Source: Rhexocercosporidium sp. MPI-PUGE-AT-0058
Lineage: Eukaryota > Ascomycota > Leotiomycetes > Helotiales
NCBI GenBank assembly: GCA_020746875.1
Contig: JAGTJL010000002.1
Coordinates: forward strand, 3,844,001-3,908,000
Direction of reading: 5' to 3'
Length of the DNA: 64,000 bases
Below, one piece after another: positions 21,864 to 33,560 of this stretch (its first letter is position 1; each line of letters begins with the position of its first letter). The notes beneath the pieces are model-generated. The model saw nothing but the letters and a program-made list of their open reading frames with translations. It was not told the DNA's origin and did no database searches. Made by a program: the position numbers and the translations under genes.

Positions 21864-22743
21864 GTGAGGACTTGGTGAGCGTGGGAACGTCCCTTTGGGG
21901 TACGACCTGCCTCCCTTGTCCGAGCTTGGTGGTTGGTGGTTTGTCTTTACATGATCTGTCTGCTGTGGTGGGTTGGGCTTGTTTTTTTTACTTCTTTTAA
22001 TGACATGAACTTGATGCCTCCTCGCAATACATCCTCATAAGTGACATGGCATGCGTTGATTTACTTTGGACGTCGTCCGAAAAGGCATTACTTCTTCCCC
22101 TCCGTACTCCAACCAGAACGCCTGTGCGAGATGTGTGAGATGTACTTTTAAGAAGCGACTAGAGAACGCCTTGTAGGAAGGATGAGAGCTGTCGGTCAGG
22201 AGTAGTTTGGTTGACCACGGCATGGGATAAGGTCAAAAACATGCAGATGATTTTACTGCGACTGGATGGGCGTAGAAATAACACAATTACCACGCATTCA
22301 CAGAAGCACATTTAAAGCAGAGATGGAGTTGCTAAGAGGCCTACTCACCGCAGAGTACTTATATAGGCTTGTAGAAGTCCTAGAACCTAACAGGCTTTAG
22401 GTAATTTACGCCGTAACGCGAGAATCCCTAGCGCTGATTCGCTCTTGGCTCCGATTATGCCGCAAAACCTACTTCCGGCCGACGCGTCCTGCTAGGTGTC
22501 GTTCGTTTTATAGTGAAAACGCGTCTTTGCCGCGTTGCAGCAAGACCTTTATCCGGCTGATCCTCGCTTTTATCTCGCTCAGCCTAGGAGCCGGATTCTT
22601 ACTCGTCGCTACAGACGGCTTATGCTCTTATAATATTCTTATATCGCCCTGGATCTCTTAACAGTTAGCTTGCTATATTAAGAAGATAAAAGAAGTATGT
22701 AAGGAGCCGTAGTAAGTGTGTGTTTTTTGCCCTTATCGCAAAG
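21864..22743. other. Intergenic region
   Basis: No gene is supported. From about 22300 the sequence changes to a mixed, partly AT-rich repeat-like composition containing tataggcttg and several CpG-rich words. It may be the edge of an old repeat. Confidence 0.4.
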
Positions 22744-23398
22744 CAGCGTGTCAAAGAGTTAGTCAAGTTAGTTAACTAATATTCTAGTTAGTTAACTAGA
22801 ATAAAATAGAATATGACTAAGAGATTTTCAAGTAGAATAGACTAACTATTCTAGTTAGTTAACTGACTATTCACTTAGTCAGTTATATTTTCAGATATAA
22901 TTTTAACTTTAAATATCAAGAAAAAGTTATTATAAACTAATAAACTAACTAATTAATTAAGTAACTAACTAATCCTTTTCTTTAATATAAAAGAGATTAT
23001 CTTTTATATTTATATCTTTTATTAAACTTTTATATTCTTATATATTAGCAATTAACCGAATATATTAGTAAGTAATCGCTTTAATAATTAATAATTATTA
23101 GAAGAAGTGAGATTTTATAAGTAGATTCTCGAAGGTTCCTTATCGCCGACTTCGCTTGATAAGCTTTAGGCTCTAAGCTTTACTAAATTAAATAAGGTTG
23201 CCATACTTCCCGGACCTTAAATTAAGCGAGGACCTCTAATTAGTCTGCCACTTCCTTACTAATAATTAATTAATAATAGTTAACTAGAATAGAATACTAA
23301 CTAAAATTAGTTAACTAAAATAGAATAAGATAAGATATATATGACTAGAATAGAATATCACGTGGTATTCTAGCCTAGTCTATTCCTTTGACACGCTG
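22744..23398. mobile_element. Short TIR element (hAT-like non-autonomous transposon), 655 bp
   Basis: It begins cagcgtgtcaaag at 22744 and ends with its reverse complement (ctttgacacgctg) at 23398. The inverted similarity continues imperfectly for about 30 bp. CAGxG-type ends are usual for hAT elements. The interior is AT-rich and packed with palindromic words related to ctagttagttaactag. No coding capacity is seen. The 8-bp flanks do not match, so no target duplication is preserved and the family call is tentative. Confidence 0.55.
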
Positions 23399-25330
23399 GT
23401 TGACGCCTGTAAGAACCATCCGTGATCAATATTTTTTCTAAGGCCAAACATTTCTAAGTCTGGGGTAATATCCCAAGATGTAGCAGTCCCTCTTTTAGCG
23501 TCTTGGCGGCAACCCTACTAAAATGTAAGTAAATAAAGTATGTAAACAACTTAAATAATTATTATTAATTATTATATAAAATGCTACTAAAAGCTATGTA
23601 ATAACTTATTGTAGATTCTACAGATCTTGCTACGACACGCCTTAACTTAAATCCCGTAACAAAAACTAGTTCGGGCTTCATATTTATGGATTTGCCTCCT
23701 TTTCGCTTACGTGTTAACTTATTACCATATATTAAGCCTATCGACGCATGGGAAATATTTTTATTGTTTTTCTTAAAGGAATAAATGCGGATTATATATA
23801 ATAATATTAATAATCGAAAAAAGAAGGAATATTAAGAGAGATTTAAGTCGGATAAAGTACTTGCGCATACCCAGATAAATAACTGAAAACCTATAACCCT
23901 CGCTAAAGCTTATAAATACATTGGAATACGTATATATATCGATATTTATAAAGAAAATAAAGTTAAAAGGTACTGGAAACCAAGGGACCTCGTATAGCCG
24001 AATTATACCTTAATAGCTCTTATAAGCCTTCGGAGGTTTGAGGCATTATATACTTTTTTCTGACTTTATACCTTTAATTTAGATTACGATTTTAAAGTTA
24101 TATTTAATCGTATAAGTGTAATATTTAATAATCCGAGACTTATTTTAATAAATATTTAGCTAGAACTATTAAATATTCATATTCGAGAAACCTCTTGTAA
24201 GCTATAGATTTCCGGGAGGGATATTGCAATAGATAAGGCTATATCACGTTACTAAAGCCGCTCGAAGGATATATTAAAGATCTTAGGGAAGTCGATTAAT
24301 TAAGGTTATAAGATTTAAGTCTTAATAAATTAAGGCTTTTTTTATAATTAAGTTTTCCACCGAAAAGATACGAAAAAGAATAATCCGAATCGAGGAAAGC
24401 TTAATCTATAGAAAGTCCTTTAACCTAAGACTCTCGGCACTAATACATTTTTAGCTGTCGTAACACACTTAATAAAGAGGCTTTTGAATTAAGGCAAAGG
24501 CAACGTCGTTTACTTTAATAACTTATTTACAAATATTAAGCTCTTATAATATAATAAAAAGCGTGGTTAAGAGGCCACAGGCACGTATATAACTAAAAGT
24601 AACATCTTTAAGCGTTTTTTATAAATAAAAGCTAAAGATACGAAAAAAAATAAAATCCCTTAGGGTACGCTTTATATAAAAGCTACTGAAGACAACTTAA
24701 TTAATATAATAGCGTGGAAAGATAATGCTTTAATGCTCTCGATATTAACACATTCTAATGCGTAACGAAAGATTATAAGATTACGTAAACGGCCTTCTAA
24801 AACCTTTACTTTAGTAAAAACAGCTCGTATACCCTTCGGGAAACACGCTTGTGTTTAGCTTAAGATTCCTGAGTACGAGAACGATTATAACTATTAAATA
24901 AATGCTATAAATCGAGGTAATTAACTTAAAAAGCTAAATTTTATGTAGCGAATTTATAAAATAAATAGCTAATAATCATTAGTTATGTGGACCGAAGATA
25001 CGGCAATTACTAACGTATATAAGCTTAGTTATTACTCGGAAGTGCTTAAAAGAAAGCGGTAGACTAATTAAACCGAGTTTAAAATGAAGCTCGTTCGCCG
25101 GTGTTTCGCTTTTATTAAAGAAAGCTACCGAAAACGCAAAAGATTTAAAATCTTTGTTATCGACGAAGCAGAGGGAGGAGGAGAGTATACTTTAAAGTAA
25201 ATAGAGTACTTTAAAGAATGTATTATATGCTTTAAAAAGGGTGTATCCCGAGTAGTAAAGAAGAAGATTTTAAAGGAGTTTTTAACGAATATTCCACTAA
25301 ATGTTAAAGGATTTAAATGTAAAAAAAAGT
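23399..25330 (+). pseudogene. RIP-mutated piggyBac-type transposase relic
   Basis: One plus-strand frame can be followed from 24220 to about 24760. It reads GRDIAIDKAISRY, then SRSKDILKILGKSIN, then a stop, then GYKI, matching the fungal DDE_Tnp_1_7 core. The first catalytic Asp (codon 24232) is intact. The second, normally in DNLFT, is Asn at 24517. The third, in WKDN, is intact at 24721. Upstream (about 23740-24000) reads WEIFLLFF and later YIGIRIYIDI, then WKPRD. Downstream, 24880-25320 continues to a Cys/Lys-rich end. Stops replace Trp and Gln codons throughout. TTAA termini and terminal repeats were not located. Confidence 0.75.
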
Positions 25331-25673
25331 CTATATTTGATTGTAAAGTCTATATAGTCTTATTATGTAAAGATAGCACCTGCTCTGCCCGGTATTATAA
25401 CATAAAATAAAGATGTTATGATTTGAGTCTGAATACCTTCGATTTTTAGTGAGGGAAATACTTGCCAAGGCGCTAAAAGAGGTACGCGAACTGCCACATC
25501 TTAGGATAGTGTAATTCTTCTCATCCGCTTCCATGTTGAGCCAAGCCTTCCAAAGTAATATGATTGATAGCACAGTCCGACGAACCAAGAACCGTAAGTG
25601 TATCTAGTAGCAAACCAGGAAGCAACTTGAGTATCGAGACCAATCTGTAATGACAATCAACATTGTTGAATGA

Positions 25674-26402
25674 TTGGCCCCAAGAATCTTCTCTAGTGCG
25701 GATACGACGTATCTTCCACCTGTAGATGGCATATATCCGGGACTCGACTTCAACTCCTGGGCGGATAAAGCTTTTTCACCTAGGCTTCCTGCTACCGAAC
25801 TACTTGACTTCTTGATCGCGCGCGGATTTGTTGTCACAGAAAACTTCTTCCGCTCAGCAGTATCTAAAATGAACCCGGAATTTGTTCGGTGGCTTTTCAC
25901 AAAATGCGAACCTAACTTTTTCACGGGCTTGATTTTGTTCTTTGCTACGTCAAACAGTCCACAGATGGTCGACATGATACTCGATACCGGCATAGACGTC
26001 AATCTTCGGGGCAGACCAGGTTTCGATGATCCTTTCAGGCCCATGCCTGGTTATCGAACGGCACTGCACCAAGCCGCAGACAGAGGGAAAGCTGGTATAG
26101 TGAAATTGTTGCTGGAGAGAGGAGCGCACAAGTCTTTAAAGGACAGTTGGGGTCAAACCGCTGAAGACTTAGCAGCAAACCCGCTCCAACCATTCCCAGA
26201 GATTGTGGATCTCATTCACAACTTCGTGCCAAGTTCGGAGAGATATATTTTGCCACCGGTAGCTGAGGAAACGTCGCTGGTACCTACAACCGCAGAGATG
26301 TCAAAAGGAAAATATTGGAAGTTCTCGAGAAAAGCCAAACTGCGAACCTCTGATCCACTTCTTGTAAGATTAATGCAGAAGCGTGATGGCGCACATGACT
26401 AG
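25674..26402 (+). CDS. Ankyrin-repeat protein (start unresolved)
   Basis: The frame is open from 25674 to the stop at 26402, about 242 codons, just after a TGA. Its first codon is TTG. No in-frame ATG occurs until residue 66, so a 5' exon is likely and the N-terminus is unknown. The acceptor may be the ccaag near 25681. Residues 126-167 form a clear ankyrin repeat (YRTALHQAADRGKAGIVKLL, then LERGAHKSLKDSWGQTAEDL). A weaker repeat lies at about 95-110 (SPQMVDMILDTGIDVN). The remainder, including LLDFLIARGFVVTENFF, looks like earlier diverged repeats. The C-terminus is Lys-rich. It is probably an intracellular scaffold or interaction protein. No enzymatic domain is visible. It sits at the edge of the piggyBac relic and shows no RIP stops. 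Confidence 0.65.
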   Translation: MAPRIFSSADTTYLPPVDGIYPGLDFNSWADKAFSPRLPATELLDFLIARGFVVTENFFRSAVSKMNPEFVRWLFTKCEPNFFTGLILFFATSNSPQMVDMILDTGIDVNLRGRPGFDDPFRPMPGYRTALHQAADRGKAGIVKLLLERGAHKSLKDSWGQTAEDLAANPLQPFPEIVDLIHNFVPSSERYILPPVAEETSLVPTTAEMSKGKYWKFSRKAKLRTSDPLLVRLMQKRDGAHD

Positions 26403-27206
26403 AACTTGTACACGGCTCTAATTTAAGGACGGCAGGATGAAGAAGAGAAGACCATGATGAAACAGCAGAGATAAAAGAAAACAGATAAACAATCATTATG
26501 GCGGATCTCCTCTAATTTGAGGGAAATATCTTGAACAATGGAAAACAGTGACATTGTCGAAGCGTGTTTCTTTTGCAGCTTGTGCCGCGCATGAACCTTC
26601 GAATTGAACAGCAAGCTTTGTGTCCTAGCTCTCGGTAGATTCGGATCGGTTTCTAACCGTAAGAAGCGTAGAAGATTATAAATTAGGTGATATAAAAAAG
26701 AGTTGAGGTATACCTATGCAGCCGTTTTGAGATAACGCAGCAGCCCGTTAAATTTTTACCTATTATAACTATCTACGTACATATGACTGGGAATAAAATC
26801 CTAAGTATCAGGGTCTCCTAGAGGGAGTGTCCTAGGTGCACTGCTCTCCTAGCTATGCTGGCCTAGGATCACACACCTCCTGAGCCTATGGTCTTAAGTA
26901 CTATCCTGTCCTGGGCTCCCCGAGTCCCGAGTCCCGTGACCCGGGAGCGTTCGTAATAACAGGGCTGCCAGATAATAAAATTAAAAATAAGTTATTCTTT
27001 TATTCAGCACCCAGTCAAGGACTCTATCCAATAGGATGTGATGAGTGGAAACTCGGGAGTTAAAAAATAGAGATGTATTTGGTTGCTGATCATTCCAAAT
27101 ATAAAATTTTCATATTTGTATATAGCTACTTCCCAACTCACGTCGACTTGCTAGGGTCTTCACAAATACCCCACACGAGTATATCACGCCACGCTAAGTA
27201 CAAATA
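26403..27206. other. Intergenic region with a repeat fragment
   Basis: No gene is supported. 26800-26965 is GC-richer and carries repeated cctag(g/c) words. It ends gtgacccgggagcgttcgta, the same end motif as near 11300, followed by an AT-rich patch. It may be a short LTR fragment. Confidence 0.4.
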
Positions 27207-28043
27207 TTAACACAATACTCCGATAACCTTCTGCGACTCATCTGTATCAAAAGCTACCAACTCATCCAAGCTACCCGCCTTCTTGAAGCTGTAATCCAAA
27301 TCTCCTCGCTTCTTCAAGTTCGTCTTGAGTATAGCACCGGTAAACACAACCGAGAAGCCATTTACTGCCTCATGAAACATCTCAGCCCCAGCCATTTGCA
27401 AGTTGGTCCTCAGCACAAGCTTTGAACGAAACATACCACTGCTGCCCTGGACCACTAAAATATAAGCCAAATCAGGCTGTTTTAGATTGTCCTGCTCTGT
27501 CTCCTGCGGTAGATAACGTCTCGAGCGTTGAAAGTCATTCATCCCTTGACTGATGTGAATTTTAGGGATAGTGTATCGCTGGTCTGCCGGTCCGTATGCT
27601 ATCTTTGGCTGTTCTGGTGATTCTCCCAGGGTTTTGGGGACAGACGAGAGAAGCTGCGCCCATGCGCCGTTGTGCCCGTAGAGGATCAGGCTAACGTGTT
27701 GGTCTAAGTCGTCTTGGGCGAAGTTGTAGCCAATGATGACAATGGGCATGTCGTTGAACTCAGGGATGACAGATGGTATTTCCATGCTACTACCTGCTCG
27801 CAAGAGGAGGCCCTCGCCGCCGCGGACGTTATTTCTGCCCATGATGTGAGGTAGCGGTGATAAGAGTGCAGGATGACACCGATTGACTCGTTCTGTGGAG
27901 ATAGAACTATCACCTGCGATGACAGTTGCTATGCGATTGTTTGGCAAATTAGTTAGAGCTCTGCCTTCCTTTATACCTGCATAGCTGTGTCGGATATGAG
28001 AAACGTGTTGACATGCAATAGGGAGGTCGTACTGCTGGAAAGG
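27207..28043 (-). CDS. Unknown protein, partial gene model
   Basis: I do not recognise this protein. The main frame runs from 27947 to the stop at 27207 (246 codons, first codon TTG, so not a real start). A plausible intron at 27976-27929 (gtataa, branch ctaac, acceptor catag) joins it in phase to an upstream piece reading CQHVSHIRHSYAATVIAGD. That piece is open up to 28043, and the true ATG was not found. The protein is soluble and of mixed composition. Two segments may be beta-rich (PIVIIGYNFAQDDLDQHVSL and KQPDLAYILVVQGSSGMFRS). No motif, membrane segment or signal peptide is seen. A conserved fungal orphan is most likely. Confidence 0.45.
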   Translation of the reverse strand, partial: PFQQYDLPIACQHVSHIRHSYAGIKEGRALTNLPNNRIATVIAGDSSISTERVNRCHPALLSPLPHIMGRNNVRGGEGLLLRAGSSMEIPSVIPEFNDMPIVIIGYNFAQDDLDQHVSLILYGHNGAWAQLLSSVPKTLGESPEQPKIAYGPADQRYTIPKIHISQGMNDFQRSRRYLPQETEQDNLKQPDLAYILVVQGSSGMFRSKLVLRTNLQMAGAEMFHEAVNGFSVVFTGAILKTNLKKRGDLDYSFKKAGSLDELVAFDTDESQKVIGVLC

Positions 28044-28087
28044 CTAAATTCGATTTGTCGTCAGTTCAGAGATACCAGGCATTGCTA

Positions 28088-28500
28088 GCGATCATTGTAG
28101 GCCTCAAAATGTCTGAAAGTGGTTGGGCGCATTTTGCAAGTGGGTTAAGTACAAGTTTATTCGCAGCATTTTTGAGGCCCTGAACAGCTATTCTGCATGC
28201 AGACGCCCCGTGGGGCCGCTGCTTTCCAGGCTTCAGCACCGGGCGACCATCGCATGCCTCGAAATGTCTGAAAGTGGTTGGACGCATTTCACAAGTGGAT
28301 CAAGTACAAGTTCATTCGCAGCATTTTTGAGGCCCTGAACAGCTGTTCTGCATGCAGACGCCCTGTGGGGCCGCTGCTTTCCAGGCTTCAGCACCGGGCG
28401 ACCATCGCATGCCTCGAAATGTCTGAAAGTGGTTGGACGCATTTCACAAGTCAATTGCTAGCCCCTTTGCATCGTTTTTTGAGGCCCTGAACAGTGGCTG
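28088..28500 (+). repeat. 155-bp tandem repeat, about 2.6 copies
   Basis: The word aaatgtctgaaagtggttgg recurs at 28107, 28262 and 28417, spaced exactly 155 bases. Copies 1 and 2 are full length and differ at several positions, many of them C/T or G/A. Copy 3 is interrupted near 28453 and resumes with ttttgaggccctgaacag. 155 is not a multiple of three and the frames on either strand shift between copies, so it is not coding. Confidence 0.9.
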
Positions 28501-28878
28501 TGAGTCGCAGCATTCTGGCTTGGCAAACGAGGACAGTCTGCCTTGCCGGCATCAGGACCTCTTAAAGCTTCTGTCCTCCTCTACCTTCCGCATCAATGCT
28601 CTTCCCATCTCCGAACCAACTATGCGCTGCAACTTCTTCCTATCTTAATCTATTAAGTCGGCCTCCGTTCTCTCAACGCGAGGCCAAACCACTGCACACT
28701 CATTTCTGATCTCTGTTGGCACGATTTCTGTAACCAACCTTGCAACTGCGACTTCATTGCGACACTACTTCAATCTTGGACGACTGAAAAATCTCTGGGG
28801 ACACCTTCAACCGAACAAAACAAAACACAACATAACCACACCCCCGACCAAACTCAAGGAGTCCCCGTTTCTGGCTCT

Positions 28879-29362
28879 GTGGATATCATAGCCCCGTTGT
28901 CGCGTCCATGTGCACCACCAGAATCGACCGACTTTTCACTGTATTCTTCCGCGTTCTTATCTGATAGCTCTCCTCGATCACTCCCTCTCAGCTCCCACCC
29001 AGAAACGGATCATCTTATTTGTGACTTATGCGGGAAGACCTTCAACATGCTATATGCGCTAAAGTAAGGCTCCGCCTCCCACTTCGAGTCTGTTGTTAAT
29101 GCATGGCGCATATAGCCAACACAAGAAGACGCACAACAGAGCCTGGAAGTGCCCCTACGGCCTCTGCAAAATCGCATGCGATTCCTCGTCCCATCTCCAA
29201 AGGCACATTCACGAAAAGCACGAGCTGGATCCTTCTCGATCTTATCAGTGCCTGGAACGGCATTGCCCGAAGTATAGCAAATTCTTCCCACGCAAGAACA
29301 ACTTCAAGCGGCATTATCAGAATTATGAAAAATTTCATGGATCTTGGCAGGATGGTAGATGA
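28879..29362 (+). CDS. Small C2H2 zinc-finger protein
   Basis: Two exons, 28879-29063 and 29116-29362, with a 52-nt intron (gtaagg...tatag) that splits an Asn codon. As modelled it has 143 residues. The first codon is GTG. The frame stays open upstream to about 28650 without an ATG, so a 5' exon or another start is missing. Finger 1 is canonical (CDLCGKTFNMLYALNQHKKTH) and is completed only by splicing. Finger 2 is CPYGLC ... HLQRHIHEKH. Finger 3 is CLERHC ... NNFKRHYQNYEKFH with wider spacing. This three-finger arrangement, with aromatic residues after the second Cys pair, is seen in many fungal C2H2 proteins. It is probably nuclear and DNA-binding. The 155-bp repeat lies directly upstream and may sit in its promoter. 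Confidence 0.7.
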
Positions 29363-30250
29363 GATTTTAGGACCTTCGTTTCCGATGTTTTAAGCTTGTA
29401 TAAACCTAATGTCACTCTTCACGAGAATCAATCGTTTTGTTACAATGAAATTATATGGGCTTACCTCCTTTATCTCTAAAGGAAATTCACTCTACAAAGT
29501 CTCACATAACACACCCTCCGGCGTCTTCCGCGCAAGGTCCTGCTCGATCTGATCACGTAAAGAGATTTCCGGCTTCAGCTGCGATCGTGATACTCTAGTG
29601 TCGCTGTTCTCATTACAACCGCATACTTCAATATAGCGACACAGCCCCCTATAGGGATAGAACGTTTGGCACTAGAGGGGACGAGTGACGGCATCGAACT
29701 GGCTATAGCCCTGCTGGCTTGAGTACATCTGCTTCCCTTTTAGCTGATCTTAGTGCTTTTTCTTTAAATAATAGCGTATACTATCTGCGGAACAGTAGAT
29801 TTTTGGCTCCGCTCGGCAAAGCATGCAAGTTAGCCCGTCGGCATGAAGGTCAAGGTGGATGATGGGTGAGGCATTTGATAGTATATATATTATTGGATTA
29901 GCCTCCGGGGCCGTTATTCGTATATAACGAAGCGTTTGGCATACGCTCGAAGCCCCCCACTGTTAGCTAAGAGCACCTCGTGGAGCATTGAGAGGTGTTT
30001 TGCAATTGCATTTGTGCTTTGTTGAAGTGTATTTTGCAAAGCGTACAGATTACGACTTGGCAGTCGGAATTATAGAATAGGAGACTAACCTATTTATGTT
30101 TGAAAGGGTATTTGAAAAGACAACTGAAAGTAGATATGCAAGTTAATGATAGGCAAAAAACATGTGAATAGAAAGTTTGCTTATGCGTTAAGACACGCGT
30201 GACAGACGCGCACCCTACAATTTGATGTCTGTCCCTAATTTCCAGCTTTT
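29363..30250. other. Intergenic region
   Basis: Mixed composition with no supported gene. It passes into AT-rich RIP sequence near 30250. Confidence 0.4.
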
Positions 30251-33200
30251 CCCTTGGGGAATTACAGCAAAAATACGCGAAAGCTTTGATTAATAGTCTT
30301 TATATAATAGACGAAAAATATATATAATAAATAATTCTTATTAGCTTTACTAATAAATAAAGTTTAGCGTAACAACTTTTATTCTTTTATTAAAAATCGT
30401 TTATGATTTTAAAACCGTTTATTATCTTATCTTTTTTATATATATAACTCTTAATTATTATATATTACTTTAAGAATTAACTTTAATATAATCTCCGATT
30501 AAATTTTAATTTATTTTAACTTATACTTATACTTTTATTTTATTTTAAATAATTACGTTACTTTAATATATTCCTATTAGTCACTTCTTCTTTTCGAGTA
30601 TTCTCTCCTTACTTATATTAATCCCTTTATTTTAATATTAATTAATTTTATAAATAATAATTTAAATATTTAATTATTTTATAGGTTTTTATTTATAAAG
30701 TAATTAATTTAAATTCCATTATTATTATATGTTATTAAAGTTATATCCCTTATTTTCTACATTCGCAAAAGCTAAAATATAATTATATTCAGAAGCTCTT
30801 TACTTCTTTCGATTTATAAAAAAAATAACTTTTTCAATTATTAATTAAAACGTATTATCCTTATAATTTATCTTATCTTAACCTAAATTATAATATTTAT
30901 AAAAATCATTTATATTTAATATTAAAAAACGTCTTATTTACTTCTAAGCCCCTTATACAAAACCTCGATTAAGTTATCCACACTAGCCGCTTCTCGAACC
31001 CCATAAGCCCTAAAAATATCCTTAAGCCTCTTAACCCTTTAACTTAATATTATTATATTTTTTTATAATATTATCTTATATATAATTCGCCTTCATATAT
31101 AATATAAGAGTTACTTTATATAATGTATAATACTTTTAATATAGCCCCGACTTAAATACTTTTCGCCTTATTATTATCACTTTTATCTTCTACTTTTTAT
31201 ATATTAACTGCTTCGCGTCGCAATTATCGCATTTAATCTAGAAATACGTCGCTTTCTCTATATTTCCTTACAATTAATACCATAAGTACTTTATTATTAT
31301 TCCGCTTCCTTTTAATAGTCTTTTTATTATATTTGCGGTCTCGCTTATTATCTTCCTATTCACTTTTATTAATAACTAACTCTTTATTGCCCTAGCATAC
31401 GTTAAATCGCTTATTTACGTCATTACAGAAACCGAGTTAAACAACTTTTATACTTATATAAGCCAAAAACCTCGCCGTTTTAAATATAAACTTATAATTA
31501 TTCTTTTATTTATAGGCCTTATTTTACTTTATAACTTTATATTATTTTCGATCTTAATCCCCTAAGCTCTAATAATTTGTAAACCCTCTTACTTTATAAC
31601 TAACGCATTCCTTCGCCTTAATCCACCTTTTGTACTTAAACCCCTCAACGCTTATTTATTTATAAGCTTAAGTGTCTTTAGAATTCTCGAAGGCCAGGCA
31701 ATAATACGCGGAGATCCTTTTATTATATAAAATAAGCTTAATATTATAATATTTACTTTTAAAGACAAGTTATTATGACGATATCCTTTATTACTTTTAA
31801 TTATATTTACTAATATTAAATTTAATATTATCGGCCTTAAAGACGCCGCATAAGTATTAATTTAATTATAATTCCTTTTTAACAAATTAAATTATTTAAC
31901 TAAAGGTGTCGCTATCGACGTCGCGGATATATTAAACTTATTATATTAAAAAAACACTTAATCTGCGCCTCGAGGAGTATTTATATTTAATTGCGGCTTT
32001 TTAATAAACGGGGTTAAAGGTTTTATTATATACGTATTAAAATCTTAAGCTTCGCAATTATTATACTTTATATTTCCTTCTTTATATTATTTTAAATTTC
32101 CGTTTATATATATCGACAAAATCCGTCGCTTATATTCTTTTGTTTATATTAATTCTCTTATTTCCCTCGCTCTTAGCTTTTAATTAATTCTTAGTTTTTC
32201 TTAGTTATTTTCCGAAATAATTAAAATTAAATCTGTTACGTTATTATTTCGGCTAGTCTGTTTTACTTATTAATAATAATTTAGAATCCTAAACGCTTTT
32301 ATAATATATATTATTACCTTTAAATTCAGTCTCTCGTCAGCCGCCGTTATCGTTATTATTATTTGTTTATTAGCTCTTTAAAAACCCGTGATTATTTTAT
32401 TTTTATTATTTAAAAACAAGTCTTTATAAAAACACTCTACGCTTAACGCCTTTACTAATCTCCTTTTAAAAGCTTTCCTTATTATATATATTAAGACTTT
32501 CGACGCCGGTCTTACTTTCCTTTAAATCCTCTTTACTTTATCTTTATACCTTATATTATTTTTTATTACTCGAACCTAATAGCGTAAGTTTCCCCTTATA
32601 ATTTCTTTTATTATTTCCTTTAATTAGCTCGGCTCTATATCTACTTAATTATATATTATTACCCGCATCTCTCTTAAGAGCGTCGTAAATAAAAAAACCT
32701 TTTATATAATATATTTATTAAAGACGCCGGATTCTTTAAATAAGTTACTTATTATTCCTTAAGTTAATTGTTATTTTATATTTATTATTAAGTAATAGTA
32801 TTCGTCGAAAACTATCTTTTTTAATAATTGCCGTTTTATTATTAACCGAATCCACTTTTTAAAATAGTTAATTATAATTATTTCGAGAATTATAAATATT
32901 ATATTTGCATAAGGTATTATATTAGCGGTAAGCACGTCGGCCGATATACTCAAGTTTTAATAATGCTTTATAGCTTTATGCCGTAAAGTAATATACGATA
33001 TAAATACAAAAGTTATTTTGCCAGGGCTTAAGCTCGCCGGAATTATATATATAAAAGTCTTCCTTGCTTTAATTAAAGCTACTTATATAATATTTCGTTT
33101 TATTTCTATTATTACTTTTATTACTTTTTATTACGCTACTGTTCAAAAACCTATCGAGCTATATAATTACTTTAGCTTTTACTGCATTTTAACCTTTTAT

Positions 33201-33560
33201 AACTGTCTTTTATAAATAAAAATTTAAAGTAATTCCGCGCTTGCCGCAGCTTCTTTTAGGTTTTAATTTATAAAAAGGTTAATTAAAATTCGTTTAATAC
33301 CTTTTATAATATTAGTTTTATACTACCGAAATCTTTAAAGTAAAAGACTTAAGTATAAGTCTTTAGTATTAATTTATTATTAAACGATTAAGACGAGATT
33401 CTAGAACTTTTTCGCTTAAACTCCTAAAACGTATATTAGCGTCTCGATACTCCGCGGAAGGCATCGATTGTCTTTACATTCAGACTTATTAAATTATTTA
33501 TTTAAAGCGCGTAATAATACTCTTTTACTTAATTTAACGACTAGACGGCAAACTGGCTGC
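30250..33560 (-). repeat. RIP-mutated repeat block, unidentified
   Basis: This is 3.3 kb with almost no CA or TG. Read on the minus strand from about 33000 down to 30800, long stretches translate with stops mainly at RIP-type codons, so an old coding sequence is likely. One stretch is SISADVLTANIIPYANIIFI near 32940. I could not assign it to reverse transcriptase, integrase or a DDE transposase. Confidence 0.5.

Noticed and set aside
28123..28490. Open frames on both strands within the 155-bp repeat
   Set aside because: Repeat length is not a multiple of three and the same peptide appears shifted in both strands; an artefact of repetition.
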